From: CAYSCS01 sp964429695 | GTDB taxonomy: Bacteria > Acidobacteriota > Aminicenantia > Aminicenantales > Aminicenantaceae | Direction: 5' to 3' | DNA length: 51,218 bases | Assembly (NCBI GenBank): GCA_964429695.1 | Contig: CAYSCS010000104.1 | Span: 1 to 51,218 of the forward strand | Part shown: positions 16,890 to 25,378 of the stretch, in pieces | Position numbering within the stretch: the stretch's first letter is position 1 | Layout: each line of letters opens with the position of its first letter | Notes under the pieces: generated by a model | The model's database searches: none | The model's input: the letters and a program-made list of their open reading frames with translations, nothing else | Told to the model about the DNA's origin: nothing | Made by a program: the position numbers and the translations under genes

Positions 16890-17666
16890 TTATTTCAATT
16901 TAAATCTTACCGTAACCGTGAAAATTACACCTCTAGGACGGCCGTTGATAATCATTGGTTCGTAAACCCACTGTCTTACTGCATCAATAGCAGCCTGATC
17001 GAGAAGAGGTATGGATTTTAAAACCTTCACTCTCTGGACTCTCCCATAAATATCAGTGGTAGCCTCAATGATTACTACTCCTTCTACCCTTGCCTGACGC
17101 GCAATCTCAGGGTAGATGGGGTCAACCTTTTTGAGTAATTTAGGGGGTTTAATCTCACCTACGGCTCTTACAGGGGCCTCTACCTCTCCCACTACACCTC
17201 CAAGCACACCACCCACAACACCACCAAGCACTCCACCTACAACTCCGCCCTCCACTCCACCTTCTACTCCGCCTTCAATGCCTATATCGGAAAGTTCTTC
17301 TTCTGCTATTTCTTCTGGAATTTCAACAGGTGCAACCAATTTTCCGGCTTCAATTGTAGCCCTCGCTTGTACGGGTTTTATTCGAGTTCGACGGGATGAA
17401 GAGGAACTTTTCTTCGCAGGAGGTGGAGGTGGCGGTGGTGGAGGAGGTGGTGGAGCGAGGAAGGCACTATAAACTTCAACCTTGGGCAAATTTTCTGTGC
17501 TGAGAAGAGGAATGACAATCATGGCTACGATTAAAGCAGCATGAAGAAGGAGAGCTATGGGGAAGGCAAATGCTTTTCTCAAACGGCCTTTTTCCCCTAT
17601 AAAAAAGGAATCCTTAAAGATGTGAGGAATTTCTTCTTGTTTTTTTGGTTTGGTTTTTTCAACCAT
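16890..17666 (-). CDS. tonB: TonB-family energy transducer with Gly-Val repeat linker
   Basis: TonB links the ExbBD motor to outer-membrane receptors. The 258-residue protein has an N-terminal cytoplasmic stretch, one membrane helix (about residues 33-55), a run of 12 prolines (about 72-83), then a Gly-Gly-Val-rich linker (about 131-160) and a C-terminal TonB domain (about 175-258: YPEIARQARVEG, IDAVRQWVYEP). In E. coli the spacer across the periplasm is Pro-Glu/Pro-Lys. Here part of it is replaced by a seven- to eight-unit GGV(V/L/E) array, encoded by a near-perfect DNA repeat. A GAGGT site precedes the ATG, and a promoter-like sequence lies at 17700-17728. Confidence 0.92.
   Translation of the reverse strand: MVEKTKPKKQEEIPHIFKDSFFIGEKGRLRKAFAFPIALLLHAALIVAMIVIPLLSTENLPKVEVYSAFLAPPPPPPPPPPPPAKKSSSSSRRTRIKPVQARATIEAGKLVAPVEIPEEIAEEELSDIGIEGGVEGGVEGGVVGGVLGGVVGGVLGGVVGEVEAPVRAVGEIKPPKLLKKVDPIYPEIARQARVEGVVIIEATTDIYGRVQRVKVLKSIPLLDQAAIDAVRQWVYEPMIINGRPRGVIFTVTVRFKLK
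17184..17276. repeat. 12-bp tandem repeat array coding the GGV linker of TonB
   Basis: Degenerate copies of a 12-bp unit (Gly-Gly-Val-Val/Leu/Glu on the minus strand, read as PPxT on the plus strand) run in tandem. Some adjacent pairs form a 24-bp higher-order unit. Such an array can change length by slippage and so alter the TonB span. Confidence 0.7.
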
Positions 17667-17699
17667 TTTCTACCTCACAAAATTATTTTTCAAATATAA

Positions 17700-17728
17700 A
17701 GTATAAATAAAAAAAAAATATTTTACAA
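17700..17728 (-). promoter_or_regulatory. putative promoter of tonB-exbB-exbD
   Basis: On the minus strand TTGTAA (17723-17728) and TATACT (17700-17705) are separated by 17 bp, about 34 bp upstream of the tonB ATG. An SD-bearing leader follows. No Fur-like palindrome was recognised. Confidence 0.55.
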
Positions 17729-17739
17729 GTCAAATTTCT

Positions 17740-18909
17740 TCACTTCCGCAATCCTTTTTTGGGTTTAAAGATTTTATTCCAGAAATAGAGAATCGGGCAG
17801 GATTGGTATATGGAAGAATAAGTCCCAACGATTATACCTATCATTATGGTGAAGGCAAAATCATTGATTACTTCTCCCCCAAAAATAAAGAGAACAATCA
17901 CGGTGAGCAAAGTAGTCCCAGAAGTAAGAATAGTGCGACTCAAGGTCTGGTTGATGCTTGAGTCGAGGATTTTCTCAAGCTCTTGTCTTCTCATGATTTT
18001 AAGGTTATCTCTTACCCTGTCAAAGATGACGATAGTGTCATTGAGAGAGTAACCAACAATGGCTAGAATAGCTGCTATTACTGGAAGATTAATCTCTCTG
18101 TTGGTAAAGGAGAAGATCCCAAGCGTAACAAGCACATCATGAAATAGGGTTAGGACTGCAGAAACTCCGAAGGCAAGTTTAAAGCGGAGGGCAATGTAGA
18201 TAAGCATACCTATGAGAGCCCAGATGGTTGCTTGGGTCGCCTTTTGCCTTAGGTCATGACCCACTTGGGGTCCTACTGTTTCCCTGCTCAATACAATCAA
18301 GCTACCTAAATAAGTCTTTTCTTTGAGGAAGAGTATTGCCTCTTTTGGTATTTCTTCTTCCTTAAGTTTTGAGTAGTCTCTAATCATTCCTTCTCTTGTT
18401 CTTAAGGCTATGATTTTCTCCGCTATTTCCCTCGCCTTCTCGGCGAAGGGACCTTCCAGCATCATGGCAAGCTCATCCTTATAGATATTGTTCAAATCTT
18501 TCTTCCCGAGGTGAAGAGCTTCAGATTCACCTTTAGTATTAAGTTTGCTGCGAAGAGCTTCTATTACCTTATTGGCTATTACCTCATGAGCTTCTAATTC
18601 TTCTTTTTCTTTCATGTCAGGGAGAACTTGAACTGTGCGAATCATGTATTCTGTGTTTTTCTCTCCAATCTGTTGGATTATGCTCCTTCCCAACCCGATA
18701 TTTCCCAGGGATTTCCTGACTTCTTCAATAGGAATAGAATCTTTGAACATCACCCGGATTAGGGTTCCCCCTGCGAAATCTATGCCATACTTTAATCCTT
18801 TTCTGAGGGTTATGTTGAGAATACCTGCAATGATTAGGATTCCAGATAGAGAGAAAGCCAGGTATTTGTATTTCATAAAGGGAAAATTTGGTCTTTTGAA
18901 AATCTGCAT
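17740..18909 (-). CDS. secF: protein translocase subunit SecF with enlarged periplasmic domain
   Basis: SecF works with SecD to pull proteins through SecYEG using the proton gradient. The 389-residue protein has a first membrane helix (about 15-32), the GIDFAGGT motif after it, five C-terminal helices and the conserved blocks ETVGPQVG and VGYSLNDTIVIFDRVRDN. The region between helix 1 and helix 2 is about 190 residues instead of the usual roughly 110. The extra 70-80 residues (about 100-185) are rich in Glu and Lys and predicted helical. It begins 2 bp after the secD stop. Confidence 0.95.
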   Translation of the reverse strand: MQIFKRPNFPFMKYKYLAFSLSGILIIAGILNITLRKGLKYGIDFAGGTLIRVMFKDSIPIEEVRKSLGNIGLGRSIIQQIGEKNTEYMIRTVQVLPDMKEKEELEAHEVIANKVIEALRSKLNTKGESEALHLGKKDLNNIYKDELAMMLEGPFAEKAREIAEKIIALRTREGMIRDYSKLKEEEIPKEAILFLKEKTYLGSLIVLSRETVGPQVGHDLRQKATQATIWALIGMLIYIALRFKLAFGVSAVLTLFHDVLVTLGIFSFTNREINLPVIAAILAIVGYSLNDTIVIFDRVRDNLKIMRRQELEKILDSSINQTLSRTILTSGTTLLTVIVLFIFGGEVINDFAFTIMIGIIVGTYSSIYQSCPILYFWNKIFKPKKGLRK

Positions 18910-18911
18910 TT

Positions 18912-20453
18912 TTATATGCTCAATTTCTCCCTTTTCTTTCTTCTCTTCAGTGTAAGGTCAAATATGAGGCGGGAGACGAACACTGCGGTAAACATGCTGG
19001 CTGTTATCCCAATGATTAAAGTGACTGCAAATCCTTTGATCGGGCCTGTGCCAAATTGAAAGAGGAATACTGCAGCGATTACTGTAGTCAAGTTAGCATC
19101 AAGAATGGTTCGAAAAGCACGACTGAAACCAGAGGCAATTGAGCTCATTATGCTTTTTCCTCCAGAGAGTTCTTCCCTTATCCGCTCGAAAATTAAGACA
19201 TTGGCATCCACAGCCATGCCTATGGTAAGGATTATTCCTGCTATTCCAGGAAGAGTCAGGGTTGCTCTGAAATAGGCCAGAGTGCCGAAAAGGATGACTA
19301 TGTTTAAGATTAAGGCTATTATCGCATTTATACCTGAGAGCTTGTAATAGAAAAGCATGAATCCCATCACTAAAATCAGCCCTATTATTCCGGCAGAGAG
19401 TCCTTTCCGGATCGAATCCGCACCGAGTGATGGGCCTATTGTTCTTTCTTCCAAATACTTGATTGAAGCAGGAAGTGCTCCTGCCCTGAGCACAAGAGCT
19501 ATGTCTTCTGCCTCTTCCTCGGTGTATCGTCCATGGATGATACCGCTATCGGATATTCTGTCCTGAATTGTAGCCACCACCTGAATTTTCCCATCCAGGA
19601 CGACACTCAACGGTTTTCCAATATTCTCAGAAGTTATCTTATAAAACCTCCTTGCTCCATCAGGATTAAGTGAAAAAGCAACGGCAGGATTATTCCATTC
19701 ATCTACAGACCGACGGGCATTCCTCAGGTCTTTTCCTGTCACTACCGCCACGCGCTCTACAAGATAATAAGCTCCCTCTGTTCTCTTTGGGTCTCCCCTT
19801 AATATCTCCATGTCTGGAGGAACTTCGCCTCCATAATCTTTGAGAAGAGTTTCTCTGTCAGGGGCAGGCCCAGCCTTGACTAATTTCCATTCAAGAAGGG
19901 CGGTTGTTTTGATGATGTTTTTAACCCTTTCCGGGTTCTCAACTCCGGGAAGTTCCACGATTATTCTTTCTCCTCCTAAACCTTGCCTCTGAATCGTGGG
20001 TTCTGTGAGACCAAGTTCGTCCACCCGGTTGCGGATTGTCTCGAGAGCTTGTCTCACTGACTGATCTTTCAAGTATTGAGCTACATTCGTTCTGAGAGAG
20101 AGATTAGCCCTTCTTCCAATTATGGTGTAATTCCATTCTCTGAAGTATTCATCCAGCACTTCCTTGAGTTTACCCTCCTGATCAGGGTTAATTTCTTCTA
20201 TTGAAAATTCTCCTATTTTTCCTTTGGTTATTGTCTTAAATTCTATATTTTTTTTCTTTAGCTGTTCCTGAAGTCTGGTGATCTCCTGGTCAGTCTCGAT
20301 GTTTATGGCATCATCTGTCATTACCTGAAGAACAAGATGGATCCCCCCTTTGAGGTCTAGCCCGTAGTTGATCTTCTTCTTGAGGGTAATAAAGAGGGAG
20401 AGGCCAACTACAATCAAAACTAATAAGACTTTCCAGCGTAATCCCTTTCTCAT
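18912..20453 (-). CDS. secD: protein translocase subunit SecD
   Basis: SecD is the partner of SecF in the proton-driven late step of secretion. The 513-residue protein has an N-terminal helix, the GLDLKGGIHLVLQV motif, a large periplasmic P1 domain (including RNRVDELGLTEPTIQRQG and IIVELPGV), and six C-terminal helices with IGMAVDANVLIFERIREE. The length is short to normal for the family. It is encoded between yajC and secF, the standard order, with secF immediately after. Confidence 0.96.
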   Translation of the reverse strand: MRKGLRWKVLLVLIVVGLSLFITLKKKINYGLDLKGGIHLVLQVMTDDAINIETDQEITRLQEQLKKKNIEFKTITKGKIGEFSIEEINPDQEGKLKEVLDEYFREWNYTIIGRRANLSLRTNVAQYLKDQSVRQALETIRNRVDELGLTEPTIQRQGLGGERIIVELPGVENPERVKNIIKTTALLEWKLVKAGPAPDRETLLKDYGGEVPPDMEILRGDPKRTEGAYYLVERVAVVTGKDLRNARRSVDEWNNPAVAFSLNPDGARRFYKITSENIGKPLSVVLDGKIQVVATIQDRISDSGIIHGRYTEEEAEDIALVLRAGALPASIKYLEERTIGPSLGADSIRKGLSAGIIGLILVMGFMLFYYKLSGINAIIALILNIVILFGTLAYFRATLTLPGIAGIILTIGMAVDANVLIFERIREELSGGKSIMSSIASGFSRAFRTILDANLTTVIAAVFLFQFGTGPIKGFAVTLIIGITASMFTAVFVSRLIFDLTLKRRKKREKLSI

Positions 20454-20498
20454 TAGCTTAATTAGCCTCTTTTTTCGTTGTTTGCTTTCAAAGCCAGG

Positions 20499-20828
20499 CT
20501 ATTGCTTGTCTTCTTTGGAACCAGTGAGAATGGCAGCTACAGCGCTTTTGGTAATATCAATCTTTACGTTAGCTGCAATCTTTACCTCAATCCTGTCCTT
20601 CCCAACTCCCATCACTGTACCATATATTCCTCCAGAAGTTATGATCCTGTCACCAGGTTTTAGTTGTTCTACCATTTGTTGATGTTTCTTCTGTTTTTTT
20701 CTTGAAGGCATGATGATCAAAAGGTAGAAAATGACAAACACTAAAATAAAAGGAATAAGGGCGGTGAAGAAATTTCCTCCTGACCTTGGAGCGGTCTGTG
20801 CCTGAAAAAAAATCATGAACCCTGCCAT
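20499..20828 (-). CDS. yajC: preprotein translocase accessory subunit YajC
   Basis: YajC associates with SecDF and the SecYEG holotranslocon. The product has one membrane helix (FFTALIPFILVFVIFYLLII) followed by MPSRKKQKKH and the GDRIITSGGIYGTV block, all typical. A TTG start at 20840 would overlap the tgt stop by 4 bp (giving 113 aa); the ATG at 20828 gives 109 aa and is the likelier start, though the ribosome site is weak in both cases. It lies between tgt and secD. Confidence 0.93.
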   Translation of the reverse strand: MAGFMIFFQAQTAPRSGGNFFTALIPFILVFVIFYLLIIMPSRKKQKKHQQMVEQLKPGDRIITSGGIYGTVMGVGKDRIEVKIAANVKIDITKSAVAAILTGSKEDKQ

Positions 20829-20836
20829 TATCGTTC

Positions 20837-21952
20837 TCAATCCTTTTTTTGATTTATTATACTACACTTTAAATCCTTCAACGAATTTGATTGAATAGCT
20901 TGCCTAATTTTCTTCAGGAAGTCAAGATAAAAATGAAGGTTATGAATTGTGTTGAGGATTAAGGAAGAAATTTCTTGTCTCTCATAAAGATGATGGAGAT
21001 AGGCCCGGGAGAAGTTCTGGCATGTGTAGCAGGAACAATTTTCATCCAAGGGTCTTGTGTCCCGCTCATACTTTTTATTTTTGATAATCACCCTTCCCTC
21101 GCTTGTAAATAGAGTGCCATTTCTTGCGTTCCGGGTGGGAAGGACACAATCAAATAGGTCTATTCCTCTTTCCACTGCCTCTAAAATATCAACGACATAT
21201 CCAATCCCCATAAGATAGCGGGGTTTATCTTGGGGAAGAAGGGCGTCACATTTTTCCACGATTTCTAAGAATCTAGATTTAGGCTCTCCTATGCCTAACC
21301 CGCCCAAAGCATAGCCATCGAAATCCAGATTCAGAAGCTCCTCGATGCTTTGCTTGCGGAGTTCCCAATGAATCCCGCCTTGAGCAATTCCCCAAAAAAG
21401 CTGGGAAGAATTTTGCCTTTGGAAAAATGTCTTAGAACGTCGAGCCCAGAGAGAGGTAATTTCGACTGCCTGTTTTAACTTTGCTTTAGGGGAGGGATAA
21501 GGAAGGAAATAGTCTAAAGGGAATATGATATCCGCACCTAGAGCGATTTGAATTTGGATTACTTCTTCAGGCGTGAGACATATTTTTTTCCCGTCAAGAT
21601 GGGAACTGAATTCGATAACCTCTTTCTCAACTCTAACGAGAGGAGAGAGACTGTAAATCTGGAATCCTCCACTATCGGAGAGGATTGGTCTTTCCCAGGA
21701 AATGAAGGAATGGATGCCGCCTAATTTGGCTATTGTCTCTATGCCAGGTCTTAAGAAGAGGTGGTATGAATTAACGATGATCGCTTGAGCCCCAAGTGAT
21801 TTGAGTTGATTGTGTAGAAGAGCCTTTACTGTTCCCTGGCTTGCCACAGGAGCGAAGGCTGGAGTTTCAATCTTTCCATGAGGCGTGTGGATAGTACCAA
21901 GCCTTGCTGAAGAATTTTTATCGACGGCTCTTATTTCAAAATTTTTTCTCAT
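20837..21952 (-). CDS. tgt: tRNA-guanine transglycosylase
   Basis: Tgt swaps guanine-34 of GUN-anticodon tRNAs for preQ1, the precursor of queuosine. The 371-residue protein has ILSDSGGFQ with the general-acid Asp, GGLGIGEP, the nucleophile Asp in GIDLFDCVLPTRNARNG, and the zinc site CSCYTC plus a downstream His (RAYLHHLYE). The tgt-yajC-secD-secF order is widely conserved. queH at 45991-46530 supplies the last step of the same pathway; queA is not in the window. Confidence 0.96.
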   Translation of the reverse strand: MRKNFEIRAVDKNSSARLGTIHTPHGKIETPAFAPVASQGTVKALLHNQLKSLGAQAIIVNSYHLFLRPGIETIAKLGGIHSFISWERPILSDSGGFQIYSLSPLVRVEKEVIEFSSHLDGKKICLTPEEVIQIQIALGADIIFPLDYFLPYPSPKAKLKQAVEITSLWARRSKTFFQRQNSSQLFWGIAQGGIHWELRKQSIEELLNLDFDGYALGGLGIGEPKSRFLEIVEKCDALLPQDKPRYLMGIGYVVDILEAVERGIDLFDCVLPTRNARNGTLFTSEGRVIIKNKKYERDTRPLDENCSCYTCQNFSRAYLHHLYERQEISSLILNTIHNLHFYLDFLKKIRQAIQSNSLKDLKCSIINQKKD

Positions 21953-21960
21953 ACCTTTTT

Positions 21961-23034
21961 TTAAATAGAAAAGCGAAAATATATCACATCTCCATCCTGG
22001 ACTATGTAATCTTTCCCTTCGAGCCTGAGGGCAGCTTTTTCCTTTGCCCGCTGGAGAGAGCCGTGTTGAAGGAGCTCTTCCCAGGAGATTACTTCTGCTT
22101 TTATGAAACCCTTTTCAATTTCGGAATGGATTACGCCGGCTGCTTTGAGAGCAGGAGTGTTTTTGCGGATGGTCCAGGCCCTGACTTCATCTTTTCCCAC
22201 AGTAAAAAAAGTCACAGCCTCCAATAGCTCATAAGAAGCCCTCAAAAATTTAGGAGCACAGAGCTCTTTTAATCCGTATTCAGAAAGAAAAACTTTTTTT
22301 TCCTCCTCCTCGAGCTCCATTATTTCTAACTCTAATTTTCCACAAAAAGCAAGAATCAAAACCCCCTTCTTTTTTTCAGGGTAGATTTTCTCTGGATTTT
22401 CGATGAGTGGAATATCTTTTTCATCAACATTTATCAAGTGGAGGAGAGGTTTTTCAGTGAGAAAGGCGAAACTTCTCTCAATCTTTTCTTCGAGAGGAGA
22501 AAACTTTAGCTCACGAATTGCTTTTTTTTCTTCAAGGGCTACTTTAAGTCTCTCGAGCAGCTTCTTTTCTGTCTCTAACGCAGCCGATTTTGTTTTACTC
22601 AGCTCTTTTTCGGCTTTCTTGAGCCTGGATTCTATCAGAACAAGGTCGGCGAGAATTAATTCTTCTTCCATAGAAATGATGTCGTCTCTGGGGTTGACTC
22701 TTCCCTTAGGATGGGGGAGTTGTAGATTTTGAAAGCCTCTTACAACATGAGCCAGGCCATCCGCCTTTCTGAGATAGCTCAAATAGAAATCATTTTTGAT
22801 CTCGCCAAATGAAACCCCTTCAATGTCGATAAAATCGATGGTTGCACACTTTTTCTTTTTATCTGGATAAAGCATCCAGAGCTTATCAAGCCTCTCATCT
22901 GGCACAAGACACGTTCTTTGATTCAATTCTTTTTTTCCCTTTTCATAAGTTTTAAGCTCAATTTTTGCTCCAGTGAGGATGTTGAAGAGAGTTGTTTTTC
23001 CTGTTTTCGGATACCCAAAGATGGTGAAGTTCAT
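21961..23034 (-). CDS. ychF: Obg-family ATPase/GTPase YchF
   Basis: YchF (OLA1) is a ribosome-associated P-loop NTPase that prefers ATP. The 357-residue product has a somewhat divergent P-loop, GYPKTGKTTLFN (residues 7-18; the family usual is GLPNVGKST), DxEG in the FIDIEGV block, and NVDE in place of the GTP-specific NKxD, as expected for YchF. A central coiled coil spans about residues 130-180, and a TGS domain ends the protein (about 270-357). A -10 box lies 6 nt before the ATG with no Shine-Dalgarno, so the message is probably leaderless. Confidence 0.9.
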   Translation of the reverse strand: MNFTIFGYPKTGKTTLFNILTGAKIELKTYEKGKKELNQRTCLVPDERLDKLWMLYPDKKKKCATIDFIDIEGVSFGEIKNDFYLSYLRKADGLAHVVRGFQNLQLPHPKGRVNPRDDIISMEEELILADLVLIESRLKKAEKELSKTKSAALETEKKLLERLKVALEEKKAIRELKFSPLEEKIERSFAFLTEKPLLHLINVDEKDIPLIENPEKIYPEKKKGVLILAFCGKLELEIMELEEEEKKVFLSEYGLKELCAPKFLRASYELLEAVTFFTVGKDEVRAWTIRKNTPALKAAGVIHSEIEKGFIKAEVISWEELLQHGSLQRAKEKAALRLEGKDYIVQDGDVIYFRFSI

Positions 23035-23040
23035 GTTTAA

Positions 23041-23069
23041 AGTATATTACATCCTGCTAAGCTCGTAAA
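23041..23069 (-). promoter_or_regulatory. promoter of ychF, leaderless type
   Basis: On the minus strand TTTACG (23064-23069) and TATACT (23041-23046) are 17 bp apart. The -10 ends 6 nt before the ychF ATG at 23034, placing the transcription start on the start codon. No ribosome site is present. Confidence 0.6.
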
Positions 23070-23696
23070 TTCAAAGAAAATCAGAAATGTTTGATTTTTT
23101 TTAGCTGCTTATCTTTTTATTGGGGTTAAGCAAGGGAAAAAACTTTCCTCTAAAGTAAGAGTTTTCTTAAGATGGGGAAAAAAATTTAAAAATTTTGCTT
23201 TTTTCCGAATTAGTTCAGAGAAAATATTGATTAGAAAAAATAAAAAATGTGGCTCTTCGTGAAATTAATGGGTAAAAGCTCATAAGGGAAAAATGAAAAG
23301 AGGTACATATCTTCTTTAATTTTGAGGATTAAGATTTAGAGGGAGACAAAAGAGTCTAGCTTTCATTCTTAAGCTTAGTTCGCAGCTCTTATTCTCACGC
23401 TTATACCTTAAGGATATCTTCCAATTACTCGTACTCGTACGAAGATTAAAATTTTCATCAACTAACCTAAGTGTGAATCAAAATTATTTTCTTTTATTTT
23501 AGGTAGTAAGATTAATAAAAGCAAAAGGGGGCCTCTTCTTCATTCTTAATTCTTAAGCTAATTTCCATCCTCTCATTCTAATTTTGCCTCAAGGGTATTT
23601 TTCGCTTACCCTACAACGATTAACATTTTCATTAACCTAACTTGGAAATGGACAAAAAATTTCTGAGATTTTTTATTCAATTGCGAAATTGTTTAC
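23070..23696. other. long AT-rich intergenic region between ychF and menA-like gene
   Basis: About 630 bp without a credible gene. It contains two diverged direct copies of a roughly 100-bp block (about 23360-23470 and 23545-23642), each running from a CATTCTTAA-type start to a TTTTCATxAACxTAAC end. No tRNA, RNA gene or protein relic was recognised. Confidence 0.5.
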
Positions 23697-23724
23697 TTGA
23701 TTATTTTAGATTTGAAAATATAAT
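23697..23724 (+). promoter_or_regulatory. promoter of menA-like gene
   Basis: TTGATT at 23697-23702 and a perfect TATAAT at 23719-23724 are 16 bp apart. The predicted transcription start is near 23731, leaving a leader of about 6 nt with no ribosome site before the ATG at 23737. Confidence 0.6.
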
Positions 23725-23736
23725 ATTGTCTTTAAG

Positions 23737-24645
23737 ATGAACAAGATAAAGGCCATTTTTCTTCTTCTTCGTCTTCCCTTTTTAAGCGTCACCTTGGGAG
23801 CTGTTTTTTTAGGTACTTCGTTTGCAGTTTGGGAAACGCATCGATTTAATTTTTTTCATTTCATTTTGGCTCTTCTTGGGGCCTGTTTCCTCCACATTGC
23901 ATGCAACGTGGCTAACGATTACTTCGATTACAAAAGTGGTAACGATGCAATGAACAGGAATGCGCTTGTCCCTTTTTCAGGAGGGAGCAGGATGATTTTA
24001 GGAGGTTTTGTCAAACCTGCTGATGCTCTGGCTATTTCGATTGTCTTTGCTATCTTGGGGGCAGGAGCAGGGCTTCATCTTAATTCTGTTTTAAGGGGAA
24101 ATGTGATTCTTTTGATAGGGATTTTTGCCCTCTTCTTCGTCTTTAATTACAATGGCTTCCCAATCAGACTGGTCGATAAAGGACTGGGTGAGGTTGCCAT
24201 TTTTCTTGCATGGGGACCCTTGATGGTTGCTGGAGCATACTATGTTCAGGCAGGTGAATTTACTTCTTTAGCTCCTCTTTTTATTGCTTATCCTTCTGGA
24301 ATCTTGACCATGCTTGTCCTCTTGATAAATGAGTTTGCTGATAAAGAAGCTGATTTTAGCGTGGGGAGGAAGACATGGGTAATTCTGGTTGGCTTTCATA
24401 AAAGTCTTTATTTATATCTCTTTTTTGCGTTGAGCTGTTATTTATTAGTTATCCTGGGAGTCTTAATAGGAGGGTGGCCCTTATGGTCTTTATTGGTATT
24501 GATGACCTTACCTCTCCCTTTTTTAGCCTTTAAAACAGGAATTAACAACATTGATAAGTGGCCTCGCTTTCTCCCCGCGGTGAAGGCAACTCTATTGATG
24601 AATTTTTCGTTTTTAGTTATACTTAGCCTTTCTTTTTTAATTTAA
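23737..24645 (+). CDS. UbiA/MenA-family prenyltransferase
   Basis: This polytopic protein (302 aa, about nine helices) has the two aspartate motifs of UbiA-family prenyltransferases, NDYFDYKSGND (about residues 67-77) and NEFADKEADFSVGRKT (about 197-212), which bind the prenyl diphosphate through Mg2+. The layout is closest to MenA (1,4-dihydroxy-2-naphthoate prenyltransferase, menaquinone synthesis), but other acceptors in the family cannot be excluded. No other men genes are in the window. lepB starts one base after its stop. Confidence 0.82.
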   Translation: MNKIKAIFLLLRLPFLSVTLGAVFLGTSFAVWETHRFNFFHFILALLGACFLHIACNVANDYFDYKSGNDAMNRNALVPFSGGSRMILGGFVKPADALAISIVFAILGAGAGLHLNSVLRGNVILLIGIFALFFVFNYNGFPIRLVDKGLGEVAIFLAWGPLMVAGAYYVQAGEFTSLAPLFIAYPSGILTMLVLLINEFADKEADFSVGRKTWVILVGFHKSLYLYLFFALSCYLLVILGVLIGGWPLWSLLVLMTLPLPFLAFKTGINNIDKWPRFLPAVKATLLMNFSFLVILSLSFLI

Positions 24646-24646
24646 G

Positions 24647-25348
24647 ATGGAAAAAAAGAAGAAGAAAAAAGAAAAAAGTACTTTTCGTGAGTATTTTGAG
24701 TTAATCGCGGAGACGGCAATCTTTGTCTTTTTTGTGATGACTTTTGTGGTCCAAGCTTTCCAGATTCCAACCGGCTCAATGGAGCCAACTCTTCTCATCG
24801 GAGATTTCCTTCTCGTCAACAAGCTCATCTATAGCAATCCTAAATTTTCTTGGGAAAGGAAGATTCTTCCTGAAAAGAAGATAAAAAGATACGACATAGT
24901 TGTCTTTAAATACCCGGAGGAACTTTCCAAGGATTTTGTGAAGAGAGTGATTGCCTTGGAAGGAGAAAAAATCGAAATAAGAAACAAACAGGTTTATATT
25001 AACGGGTATCCAATTCCGGAAAGATATAAGGTTCATAACGATGACCAAGTTTATTCCCAGAGCAATTATTATCAGTATGATGATGCCATAAGAGACAACT
25101 ATGGACCGGTAGTAGTGCCTATGGGATATTGTTTTGTGATGGGAGATAACAGAGATAACAGCATGGACAGCCGTTACTGGGGTTTTTTACCTCTAGATTA
25201 CATAAAAGGTAGACCATGGATTATCTATTTTTCCTATAAGGCTGATCCTGATGCTTATCTGAAGACAAGCTTAAGAGATCGCTTGAACAAGCTTGTGAAT
25301 TACATCCCCAAGGCAAGATGGAAGCGTATCCTGCGCATCATCAAGTGA
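24647..25348 (+). CDS. lepB: signal peptidase I
   Basis: LepB removes signal peptides of exported proteins at the outer face of the inner membrane. The 233-residue protein has one N-terminal membrane helix (about residues 19-37), the nucleophile Ser44 in TGSMEPTL, the general base Lys99 in FVKRVIALEGE and the box-E motif GDNRDNSMDSRYWG. The start lies 1 bp after the menA-like stop without a clear ribosome site, so it is probably translated by coupling. The Lys-rich N-terminus is cytoplasmic. Confidence 0.95.
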   Translation: MEKKKKKKEKSTFREYFELIAETAIFVFFVMTFVVQAFQIPTGSMEPTLLIGDFLLVNKLIYSNPKFSWERKILPEKKIKRYDIVVFKYPEELSKDFVKRVIALEGEKIEIRNKQVYINGYPIPERYKVHNDDQVYSQSNYYQYDDAIRDNYGPVVVPMGYCFVMGDNRDNSMDSRYWGFLPLDYIKGRPWIIYFSYKADPDAYLKTSLRDRLNKLVNYIPKARWKRILRIIK

Positions 25349-25378
25349 ACACTTAGTTAGAAAGCTTCTCTATCCAAA

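Noticed and set aside
17116..17472. A plus-strand open frame rich in Thr-Pro repeats opposite tonB
   Set aside because: It arises from the complement of the GGV and poly-Pro repeats of TonB.
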